The notes beneath the pieces are model-generated. The model was given only the letters and a program-made list of their open reading frames with translations. It ran no database searches and had not been told where the DNA came from. The position numbers and the translations under genes were made by a program. From Paenibacillus sp. YN15 (GTDB lineage: Bacteria > Bacillota > Bacilli > Paenibacillales > NBRC-103111), in contig NZ_QMFA01000003.1 of the NCBI RefSeq assembly GCF_003285005.1, positions 150,970 through 214,969 on the forward strand: 64,000 nt of DNA, read 5' to 3'. Below are positions 17,240-24,833 of the stretch, in pieces; position 1 is the stretch's first letter, and the number at the start of each line of letters is the position of its first letter.

Positions 17240-18622
17240 ATGACAGCATCAAAAGCATATTCCCCCATCAGTCTGTGGCCGCTGGCATGGCCGATTTTTC
17301 TGGAGCTGCTGCTTCAAACCCTTCTGGGAATGGTGGATACCCTGATGGTAAGCCGGATTTCCGATGGAGCTGTAGCTGTGGTCGGGATATCCAACCAGCT
17401 TTTTGGCGCCCTGATCACGCTGTTCACCGCTTTTGCAGGCGGCGCGGGCATTCTGATTGCCCAACGCATGGGCTCCGGCAAAACGGAGGAAGCAAGGGAG
17501 CTGGCCGTTCAGGGGGTGTCCGTAAGCTTGCTTCTGGGGGTTTCCGTCAGCGCGGTTCTGTTGGCGGTCCCGGACATATTCGGGCGTATGCTGGGGATTC
17601 CCCCGGAGCTTAAGGAGCTTGGGGGAATCTATATCGGATATGCCGGCGGCAGCCTGTTTCTGGTTGGCCTAAGCATCGCCCTCGGCACAGCCATACGCAA
17701 CATGGGCAATACGAAAGGCCCTATGTATACAGGGGTTGCCGTCAATGTGCTTCACATCCTGCTTAACTATGTCTTTATCTTCGGCGCGTTGGGCTTCCCC
17801 GAAATGGGATTGCCGGGAGTTGCGCTGTCCACGGGCATCAGCCGGGTTTTCGGCGTCATCATTCTGCTTTTCCTGTTCCGCAAATCCTTTGTTCCCTCCA
17901 TCACTCCAAAGGATTTCATCTCCTTTGACGGCAAGCTGCTTAGGGGAATTCTGCGGATTGCCTGGCCCCTTGGCATCAATTCCTTCAGCTGGGTGTTCTC
18001 CCAGCTGCTGGTTTATACCTTCCTGGCCCGGCTGGGCGGGGAAGCGCTGGCGGCCCGCACCTATTTGAATACCCTGGAATCCTTCTGTTTCACCCTGGGC
18101 TATGCCATTGCCATGGCGGGACAGATCCGGACAGCCCATCTTTTTGGGGCGGGAAGGATGCGGGAGGCGTATACGGGAGCTTACCGCACCATGGGGATCG
18201 GCCTTGCCGTGGTGACAGCCAACATGCTGGTCATTTATTTGTGCGGGCGGCAGCTTCTCGGCTTGTTTACCGCGGATGAGGGGATTCTGAAGCTGGCCTA
18301 CTCCCTCTTGGGCCTCAATCTGCTTTTGCAGCCTGCCAAAATGATCAACATGGCCATAGGCAATTCCCTTAATGCCATCGGCGATACCGCCTATACCATG
18401 GCCACCTCTCTGATATCCATGTCTCTTATTGGAGTGGGCGGCGCCTATCTGGCGGGCATCGCCCTGGGCTATGGATTGCTTGGCATTTATCTGTGCATGA
18501 TTGCCGACGAGTTGGTCCGCGGCATACTGGTGCTGTGGCGCTGGCGGGGGCAAAGGCTGCTCCGGGCGGAAGCTACTCATTCGGCTGACGGGTCACGGCC
18601 TTGCGGAATTCCGTCGGCGTAA
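17240..18622 (+). CDS. MATE-family multidrug/cation efflux transporter
   Basis: 460 residues with about 12 transmembrane helices in two homologous halves, the MATE layout. Family features are the first helix PLAWPIFLELLLQTLLGMVDTLMVSRISDGAVAVVGISNQL and the mid-protein MGLPGVALSTGISRVFG. It should export cationic drugs, metabolites or dyes using an Na+ or H+ gradient. It is divergent from an AraC regulator 121 bp away. Its last 50 bases overlap, tail to tail, the 3' end of the AraC gene on the other strand, so its final residues (HSADGSRPCGIPSA) are constrained by that gene and do not look like family sequence. Confidence 0.88.
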   Translation: MTASKAYSPISLWPLAWPIFLELLLQTLLGMVDTLMVSRISDGAVAVVGISNQLFGALITLFTAFAGGAGILIAQRMGSGKTEEARELAVQGVSVSLLLGVSVSAVLLAVPDIFGRMLGIPPELKELGGIYIGYAGGSLFLVGLSIALGTAIRNMGNTKGPMYTGVAVNVLHILLNYVFIFGALGFPEMGLPGVALSTGISRVFGVIILLFLFRKSFVPSITPKDFISFDGKLLRGILRIAWPLGINSFSWVFSQLLVYTFLARLGGEALAARTYLNTLESFCFTLGYAIAMAGQIRTAHLFGAGRMREAYTGAYRTMGIGLAVVTANMLVIYLCGRQLLGLFTADEGILKLAYSLLGLNLLLQPAKMINMAIGNSLNAIGDTAYTMATSLISMSLIGVGGAYLAGIALGYGLLGIYLCMIADELVRGILVLWRWRGQRLLRAEATHSADGSRPCGIPSA

Positions 18623-20834
18623 CGCCGTAATGCTTTTTGAAAATCCGGTGGAAGTAGGTGCTGCTGGTGTAGCCTACCCGGTCGGCGATTTGGGCAATGG
18701 GAATTTGCGTTTGCTCCAGCAGCTGCTTGGCCTGCTCCATCCGGTATTCGCTGATGGCGTCCCCCAAGGCGCGGAGGGTCTGCTGCTTATAGATTCTGCT
18801 GATATATAACGAAGACATATCAAATTGGTCGGCAATCCAGTTCACGCTCAGGTCCGGATCGGCGTAGTGCTTTTCAATCAGGCTGCTGATGCTTCTTACC
18901 AAATCTCCCTGTTTCATGCTCCGTTTCTCCGTCAGCTTGCTTTGGACCTCCTCCAGAAATAAGCGGAAGGCTGCAATAAACTCCTCCAGAGTTTCCACAC
19001 TGTCCAGGGACGGCATATACACACTGGCGCTGCCGGACAAATCCATGGCGCTGTTCTTCTGGATGCTGTAGATCAGATTATTGATGGTCATCGTAAGATG
19101 GGAAATGGCCAGCCGCAATACCTGGATGGGATATTGCGCCGTTTCCCCAAGAATCTCATGGAGAATGTCCATCACCTCCGGGGTTCTCCCCAGCTTGACC
19201 GCTTCGGATAACCGCTTTTCCTTGTCCATGGGGTAAATGTATTCCTTGGACTTCAGGGCAAGAATGGCGTCGGAATCAATAGTGGAGCCGTGCCCGTAAA
19301 ACATCCGGTGGAGGGAGGCCTCCTTCACCTGCTCGTACAGAGGATGCAGATGGAGGGGATGGTTGGTCACCGGACTGTATGTCACCGAAATACTGATGGA
19401 CAGAAAATCAAGGATGGCCTGCTTCACCTGCTCCAGCCGCTCCAGGAAGACGGTCTCATCATCGGCCGTCTCCGGCGCTTCGGTCGATCCGCTATTGACA
19501 AGGAGCACCAGACTGTCGTCATCCATGGTTACGGCTTCCACCGGATAGGTCTGGGACATAATCTCCGAGCTGATGTTCAGGATGGCATATTTGTAGGTGG
19601 CCAGATCGCTGCCGCGTTTGGCAAGAAACTCCTGGAAACGGTCAATCCGGAGCAGAATGACCCGGTAATCCTGTTGAAACTGAAAGGTTATCCCCGCGTG
19701 CTTCAGCCTTTCCAGCTTCTGCTCGCTGGTGAGGGTGCGGACGCCAAGCAGAAGATCCCGCAGCGTATTTTGCCGGATGGTTTGGGAATTGTTCCGCCTT
19801 TCCGTTTCCAGCACATTCAGCTTGGCGGAAATCCGGCGCACCGGGCGGTACAGGAAACCGGACAGAAGCCACGAAATAATAAGGCCCGCCGCCAGAATGG
19901 CGCCTGCAATGGTCAGAGAGGTGTTGCGGATGGCCCCCACGCTGTCCACCAGAGTATGGTACGGGGTAATCTTGACATATTGCCAACCGAGCGAATCCTT
20001 CCGGGTAAAGGTGATTAAGGATTTCACATTGTGAAAATCGCGGATCAGATAGCCGGTTTCCTGATTCATCACCGATTGGCGGATAAGCTGCTCCTCGGCT
20101 TTGGTCAATTCGGCGGGCAGCAGAGTTTCCGTGGATAGAATCCGGTCCTGGTCATCGATAATGAAGGTTTGTCCAGGCAGCTGGCCTTCCTTCAAGGCAA
20201 TGCTCCGGTTGATCCAGGAGGCGGATATATTGACGGCAACAGCGGAGTTGATGGTTTGGCTGGTGTTGATGGCGTCGTAACAAAGATATGTGTATACGCT
20301 TACCGGCGTTACCGTGTCAGGATGATTATTATACACCCGTGGTATGGGGGTGAACGGCTTATAGTCTTTGAAGCGGTCCAGGGTGCGGATAATGTCCCTG
20401 TCCACCAGCTCCTCCTTGGCGTAGATTCCGTTCTGGCCGGACATGGCGGCGATGTAGAAGGTATTGGACGCCGAATTGTACACCATGATGGAATCGATAA
20501 AGGGCATGGAGTTTAACGTATTGGACAGCTCATTCATGCCGGCCGCCACATCATACACATCGGGGGACGAATAATTGAGCAGCTTGGAGATGGCGCTGTT
20601 GCGGTAGATCTGGAAGGACAGGGATTGGGCGCTGTCCTTCATGCTGTTTACATCCTTGCTGGTGCGAGTCAGAAGGTCGAGGTCGCCAAGAAAGGTTTGG
20701 TTCAGGGCGGCATGGGTGTAGTTGCGGTAATAAATATATGAAGAAATCAGCACGGTTGCAACGATGCTTAGGGTAATGCTCATCACAAACGCGGTATAGA
20801 GCTTCATCGGTTTTCGGATTCTCGGCATCTTCAA
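18573..20834 (-). CDS. Membrane-bound AraC-type regulator with extracellular sensor domain
   Basis: 753 residues. A first transmembrane helix (KLYTAFVMSITLSIVATVLISSYIYY, near residue 12-35) is followed by an extracellular dCache-like sensor to about residue 280, a second helix (TSLTIAGAILAAGLIISWLLSGFLY), a linker helix region, a central domain, and a C-terminal AraC domain (about 650-748: LSVNWIADQFDMSSLYISRIYKQQTLRALGDAI; IAQIADRVGYTSSTYFHRIFKKHYGVTPTEFR). One-protein sensors of this form are common next to ABC sugar importers in Paenibacillus. It is divergent from importer A and is its likely regulator. The start is TTG at 20834, nine bases after AGGAGA. ATG at 20828 is the alternative. 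The frame to 21191 is not supported. Confidence 0.85.
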   Translation of the reverse strand: MKMPRIRKPMKLYTAFVMSITLSIVATVLISSYIYYRNYTHAALNQTFLGDLDLLTRTSKDVNSMKDSAQSLSFQIYRNSAISKLLNYSSPDVYDVAAGMNELSNTLNSMPFIDSIMVYNSASNTFYIAAMSGQNGIYAKEELVDRDIIRTLDRFKDYKPFTPIPRVYNNHPDTVTPVSVYTYLCYDAINTSQTINSAVAVNISASWINRSIALKEGQLPGQTFIIDDQDRILSTETLLPAELTKAEEQLIRQSVMNQETGYLIRDFHNVKSLITFTRKDSLGWQYVKITPYHTLVDSVGAIRNTSLTIAGAILAAGLIISWLLSGFLYRPVRRISAKLNVLETERRNNSQTIRQNTLRDLLLGVRTLTSEQKLERLKHAGITFQFQQDYRVILLRIDRFQEFLAKRGSDLATYKYAILNISSEIMSQTYPVEAVTMDDDSLVLLVNSGSTEAPETADDETVFLERLEQVKQAILDFLSISISVTYSPVTNHPLHLHPLYEQVKEASLHRMFYGHGSTIDSDAILALKSKEYIYPMDKEKRLSEAVKLGRTPEVMDILHEILGETAQYPIQVLRLAISHLTMTINNLIYSIQKNSAMDLSGSASVYMPSLDSVETLEEFIAAFRLFLEEVQSKLTEKRSMKQGDLVRSISSLIEKHYADPDLSVNWIADQFDMSSLYISRIYKQQTLRALGDAISEYRMEQAKQLLEQTQIPIAQIADRVGYTSSTYFHRIFKKHYGVTPTEFRKAVTRQPNE

Positions 20835-21166
20835 AGGATCTTGTCTCCTCTCTATGGTCGCTCTGCCTGCCGGAGGCGGTACAGTGCACATCATACTACA
20901 GAGGCTTCCGGTTTCGCTAGTAGAAAAACAAGATGTGAGTGTACAAATCATACTTTTGTGAACACGCGCCGGGGAGCGGTTATAGAGCCCCGGCTTTTTT
21001 GCGGAGTATGCCTTTGTGCAATCTGTGATGAAATGTCTACATGCCGAAAGTTTGCCGATTGCATAAACTGCGCAATGTTTCACTACCCGGCCCGCCAGGC
21101 CGTCCCTATAATCTGAATTACAAGCGGAAACGCTGAAAACACAGAAAACCAGGAAGGTGATGGAGC
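20835..21166. other. Divergent control region between the membrane AraC gene and importer A
   Basis: A 332-bp gap holding (i) a direct repeat, AGTGCACATCATACT at 20883-20897 and AGTGTACAAATCATACT at 20938-20954; (ii) a plus-strand terminator at 20968-21000; (iii) a -10 box TATAAT at 21107-21112 with no good -35, as expected for an activator-dependent promoter of importer A; and (iv) a weak CcpA-like site around 21125-21138 (GGAAACGCT core) just after it. No gene was found in the region. Confidence 0.55.
20968..21000 (+). terminator. Plus-strand rho-independent terminator inside a divergent intergenic region
   Basis: GCCGGGG (20968-20974) pairs with CCCCGGC (20988-20994), followed by TTTTTT. 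On the minus strand the run would precede the hairpin, so it works only for plus-strand transcripts. No gene ends here, because both neighbours point outward. It may end a short leader or an antisense RNA starting inside the AraC gene's 5' region. Confidence 0.75.
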
Positions 21167-22165
21167 TTGAGCGCCACAGGAGGAACCACAACGGTTGCAG
21201 GGCAACAAAATGGAGGAGAGCATATTCAAGCTGCCGCGGGGATCAAGAAGAGACGGGGCTTCTGGCATGAACTGGTGAAGAACCGGATTTTATTTTTCAT
21301 GATTTTACCCGCGTTGGTCTTTTTTCTGATCAACAGCTATTTTCCAATGGTAGGCATCTATTATGCGTTTACCAAATTCGATTTTAACAAAAGCTTATTT
21401 GAAAGCGATTTTGTTGGGCTTAAGAACTTTGAGTTCCTATGGAAATCGGGCATTCTGGCGCGTCTGACGTTGAATACGCTGAGCTACAACGTAGCCTTTA
21501 TCGTTCTTGTCAACACCTTTGCCGTCGCCATTGCCATCATGATCAGCGAGCTAAGAATCAAGTGGTTCAAGAAGCTGACCCAATCGATTATGTTCCTGCC
21601 GTATTTCATTTCCTTTGTTATCCTGAGCGTTATTGTTTACAACATCTTCAATTATGAGACCGGGGTATGGAACACGCTGCTGAAATCCTTCGGGATGGAG
21701 CCGGTGGATGTATACAGCAAGCCGGTGGTCTGGATTTTTCTGATCATTATCTTTTATTTGTGGAAAAACATCGGCTACAGCATGGTGATTTATCTGGCGG
21801 CGATTACCGGCATCAGCGACGAATATTATGAAGCGGCGAAAATTGACGGGGCCAACATCTTTCAGCGCATCTGGTACATCACGGTGCCCATGCTGAAATC
21901 CACCTTTGTGCTGCTTCTCCTGTTTGCCTTGGGCAGCATTATGAAGGGGCAGTTCGATCTTTTCTACCAGCTCATCGGAAACAACGGGCTTCTGTACAAC
22001 ACCACCGATATTCTGGATACGTATGTGTTCCGCTCGCTGAAGGTTACCTTCGAGATCGGCATGGCTACCGCGGCAGGACTGTACCAATCCCTGTTCGGCT
22101 TCATCCTGATCATGACGGTGAATTACATCATTCGCAAATTGAATGACGAATATGCGCTGTTTTAA
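21167..22165 (+). CDS. ABC importer A, permease (LplB/YteP type)
   Basis: 332 residues with about six membrane helices. The cytoplasmic EAA loop reads EYYEAAKIDGANIFQRIWYITVPML, where the ATPase docks. N-terminal residues 1-35 are a soluble, Ala/Gly-rich extension. It pairs with the next gene (36-bp gap) to form the channel for an oligosaccharide delivered by the lipoprotein at 23160. The start is TTG at 21167, placed by AGGAAGGTGA at 21151-21160; no in-frame ATG precedes the first helix. No ATPase gene is nearby, so a shared MsmK/UgpC-type ATPase from elsewhere is expected. Confidence 0.87.
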   Translation: MSATGGTTTVAGQQNGGEHIQAAAGIKKRRGFWHELVKNRILFFMILPALVFFLINSYFPMVGIYYAFTKFDFNKSLFESDFVGLKNFEFLWKSGILARLTLNTLSYNVAFIVLVNTFAVAIAIMISELRIKWFKKLTQSIMFLPYFISFVILSVIVYNIFNYETGVWNTLLKSFGMEPVDVYSKPVVWIFLIIIFYLWKNIGYSMVIYLAAITGISDEYYEAAKIDGANIFQRIWYITVPMLKSTFVLLLLFALGSIMKGQFDLFYQLIGNNGLLYNTTDILDTYVFRSLKVTFEIGMATAAGLYQSLFGFILIMTVNYIIRKLNDEYALF

Positions 22166-22201
22166 GCTCTCAAGACCAGTTTTCCGCCAGGGGAGGATCA
22201 C

Positions 22202-23095
22202 ATGAAAATTAAAGACGAAAAATATTTTGGGCTATTCCAGACCATTGCTTATCTCACCGTAACCCTTGTCACAATAGCTTGTCTGATTCCGTTTCTTCTG
22301 ATCATATCCGCATCATTCACCGACAATGAGTACATTATCCGGGAAGGCTACAGCCTGATTCCGCAAAAATTCTCCTTGGCAGGGTACAGAATGGTGCTTG
22401 AATTTCCCCAGGAGGTGCTGCGGGCTTATGGGGTCACCACCTCCACAACGATAATCGGAACCCTGCTGGGGCTGTTTCTCATCACCATGGCCGGTTATGT
22501 GCTGCAGCGCAAGGATTTCAAATACCGCAACCAGCTTTCCTTCTACATCTACTTCACCACCCTGTTCGGCGGCGGTTTGATTCCCTGGTACATCATGTAC
22601 ACCAAGTATTTCAAGCTGATGGACACCTATACCATCCTGGTGCTCCCGGGGTTAATGTCTCCTTTTCTGATCATCCTGATGAAAAACTTCATCCGTTCCG
22701 CCGTTCCCGATGAAATCGTCGAATCGGCCAAAATAGACGGAGCCAATGATTTCACCATTTACTGGAGGATTGTGCTGAAGCTTTCCTTGCCGGGCATTGC
22801 CACCGTTAGCTTGTTCCTGGCCCTGCACTTCTGGAATGACTGGTTCTCCTCTTCGCTGTTCATTAATGATCAGAAGATGTACCAGCTGCAATATTATCTC
22901 TACAACATCATCAATACCATCTCGTTCCTGGCCAATATGGGGGCAGGCACAGGGGTCGCCCTGTCGCAGGATGTTCCCACAGAATCCACCAAGATGGCCA
23001 TGGCTCTGATTGTTACGGGCCCAATCGTGCTGTTGTACCCCTTTATCCAACGGTATTTTGTAAAAGGCTTGACAATCGGTGCTGTCAAAGGTTAA
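22202..23095 (+). CDS. ABC importer A, permease (YtcP/MalG type)
   Basis: 297 residues and six membrane helices. It has the EAA loop in EIVESAKIDGANDFTIYWRIVLKLSLPGIATV and the typical end PFIQRYFVKGLTIGAVKG found in YtcP-like permeases. GGGGAGGATCAC precedes the ATG. It is cotranscribed with the upstream permease and the downstream binding protein. Confidence 0.9.
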   Translation: MKIKDEKYFGLFQTIAYLTVTLVTIACLIPFLLIISASFTDNEYIIREGYSLIPQKFSLAGYRMVLEFPQEVLRAYGVTTSTTIIGTLLGLFLITMAGYVLQRKDFKYRNQLSFYIYFTTLFGGGLIPWYIMYTKYFKLMDTYTILVLPGLMSPFLIILMKNFIRSAVPDEIVESAKIDGANDFTIYWRIVLKLSLPGIATVSLFLALHFWNDWFSSSLFINDQKMYQLQYYLYNIINTISFLANMGAGTGVALSQDVPTESTKMAMALIVTGPIVLLYPFIQRYFVKGLTIGAVKG

Positions 23096-23159
23096 ACCTG
23101 GCCTATGGGAATATCCCGGCCGGTTAACATATTCATGAACATGAAAAGGGAGGATTCAG

Positions 23160-24734
23160 ATGAAACAAATTAAAGGAAAATCCGCCGCAGCCATACTTGC
23201 CGCTTCCTTGGCCGTTACGGCTCTTTCAGGATGCGCAGGCAAGGATGAGGACAGCAGCGCCGCAAGCCCCAGCGCGTCTGCCGGCGCAAGCGCCGCAGCC
23301 CAGGAAACCGCCAAGCCGGGGATTGACACCTCCAAAAAGGTGGAGCTCCAGTTCTACATGCTGGGCAGCGCGCCCAAGGACTTGTCCGTAATTGAAGCGG
23401 AGGTAAACAAGCTGGCGCTGGCTGATCTTAACGCAACTGTGAAGTTCAACTATACCACTTGGACCGATTGGCAGCAGAAGTACAAGCTGCTCTTGTCCTC
23501 CGGGCAGGATGTGGACCTGATCTATACCACGGAATGGGCCGAATTCCAGGCCTATGCCAAAAGCGGAGCGTTCCTGGATATCGGCGATCTCCTGCCCAAG
23601 GCGGCGCCGAAGCTGTATTCCTTCGTTCCCAAGGACATGTGGGAAGCGGTTAAGATCAACGGAAAAATCTATACGGTGCCTTCCACATACAAGGAATATG
23701 TCACCGGCGGCTTCGTATGGCGGGAGGACCTGCGGAAGAAGTACAATCTGCCCAAGCCGACAGATATGAAGACCTTTGAGGCGTATCTGGAGGGCATCAA
23801 GAAAAATGAGCCCACCATGACTCCGCTGACTGCCAACGCCGCCATTGACGGCGTGGTCAACGCCTTCCGCGAATTCCGCGGATGGGTGGGAGCCGTTCCT
23901 TACGGGCTGGGCATTCAATACAACAAGCCCAACGATGTGTACTCGTATTGGGAGTCGGACGAGTTCAAGCAGGATATGCTCACTATGAAGAGCTGGGCCG
24001 ACAAGGGATATTTCCCGAAGAACGTGCTGAATATCAAGGACGCCACTACGGATCTCTTGGTAAACGGCAAAACAGCCGCCATTATCGGCGACAATCCCAC
24101 ACGCTACAATGACAGCCTGCAAAAAATCAAATCGGCGCATCCGGATTGGGATTTGGGCTATTCCCCCTACGGGCTGGCCACCGGTTTTGCAACCCCGGTG
24201 CATCCCATCCACAACGGCTATGCCGTTCCCAAGAGCAGCAAGAATGCCGAGCGGGCATTGGCTTTCTATGAGAAGCTGGTCACCGACAAACGCTATAACT
24301 GGCTGACCCAATACGGAATTGAAGGCAAGAACTTCGCAGTGGAAAACGGCTATTATAAAATGCTGGGCGATAAAAATTCCAATGGCTTCCCCCGGGAGTC
24401 CATGAACGGCTGGGCATGGCGGAATCCGGAAATTATGCTGTTTGACCCGGGTTATGACACCGTGAAGGAAATTTTCGCCGAGCTGGATAAGATTCAAAAG
24501 CCGGATATTTTCCTTGGTTTTGCCGAGGACTACAGCGGGTATCAGGCCGAGCGGGCCGCTCTGGAGCAGGTGGTGAAGCAGTACCTCTTCCCGCTGTACG
24601 CGGGCCAGATCGACAACGTGGAGGAGGGTATCAAAACCTTCCTGAGCAAGGCCAAAACCGCAGGCTTGGAGAAGGTGCAGGCCGAATACAAGAAGCAATG
24701 GCTGGCTTATACAGCGGAGAAGGGCATTAAGTAA
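23160..24734 (+). CDS. ABC importer A, sugar-binding lipoprotein (DUF3502-like)
   Basis: 524 residues. A lipoprotein signal peptide ends in the lipobox LSGC (Cys near residue 22), followed by a low-complexity Ser/Ala linker and a two-lobed family-1 solute-binding fold. The C-terminal segment (GYQAERAALEQVVKQYLFPLYAGQIDNVEEG) is like the DUF3502 end of LipO-type binding proteins from Bacillus and Paenibacillus. It captures an oligosaccharide at the outer membrane face for importer A. It is followed by a stable hairpin (24758-24786), which could protect the upstream mRNA or reduce read-through into the giant GH43 gene. Confidence 0.88.
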   Translation: MKQIKGKSAAAILAASLAVTALSGCAGKDEDSSAASPSASAGASAAAQETAKPGIDTSKKVELQFYMLGSAPKDLSVIEAEVNKLALADLNATVKFNYTTWTDWQQKYKLLLSSGQDVDLIYTTEWAEFQAYAKSGAFLDIGDLLPKAAPKLYSFVPKDMWEAVKINGKIYTVPSTYKEYVTGGFVWREDLRKKYNLPKPTDMKTFEAYLEGIKKNEPTMTPLTANAAIDGVVNAFREFRGWVGAVPYGLGIQYNKPNDVYSYWESDEFKQDMLTMKSWADKGYFPKNVLNIKDATTDLLVNGKTAAIIGDNPTRYNDSLQKIKSAHPDWDLGYSPYGLATGFATPVHPIHNGYAVPKSSKNAERALAFYEKLVTDKRYNWLTQYGIEGKNFAVENGYYKMLGDKNSNGFPRESMNGWAWRNPEIMLFDPGYDTVKEIFAELDKIQKPDIFLGFAEDYSGYQAERAALEQVVKQYLFPLYAGQIDNVEEGIKTFLSKAKTAGLEKVQAEYKKQWLAYTAEKGIK

Positions 24735-24757
24735 GCCCTGCGGAACGAAGAAAGTGG

Positions 24758-24790
24758 AGGTGCCAAGCCGGGAAAGCTTGGCACCTTTAC
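24758..24790 (+). terminator. Intercistronic hairpin / weak terminator after binding protein A
   Basis: AGGTGCCAAGC (24758-24768) pairs perfectly with GCTTGGCACCT (24776-24786). It is followed by TTACTG, so the T-run is poor. It is probably an mRNA-stabilising or partial terminator structure. A similar hairpin follows the binding protein of importer B. Confidence 0.65.
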
Positions 24791-24833
24791 TGACACTTCA
24801 GACTCTACGCTTGAGAAGAAAAAGGAGAATGAT

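Noticed and set aside
23226-24698. 490-codon minus-strand open frame opposite binding protein A
   Set aside because: It is antisense to a clear lipoprotein gene and shows no domain.
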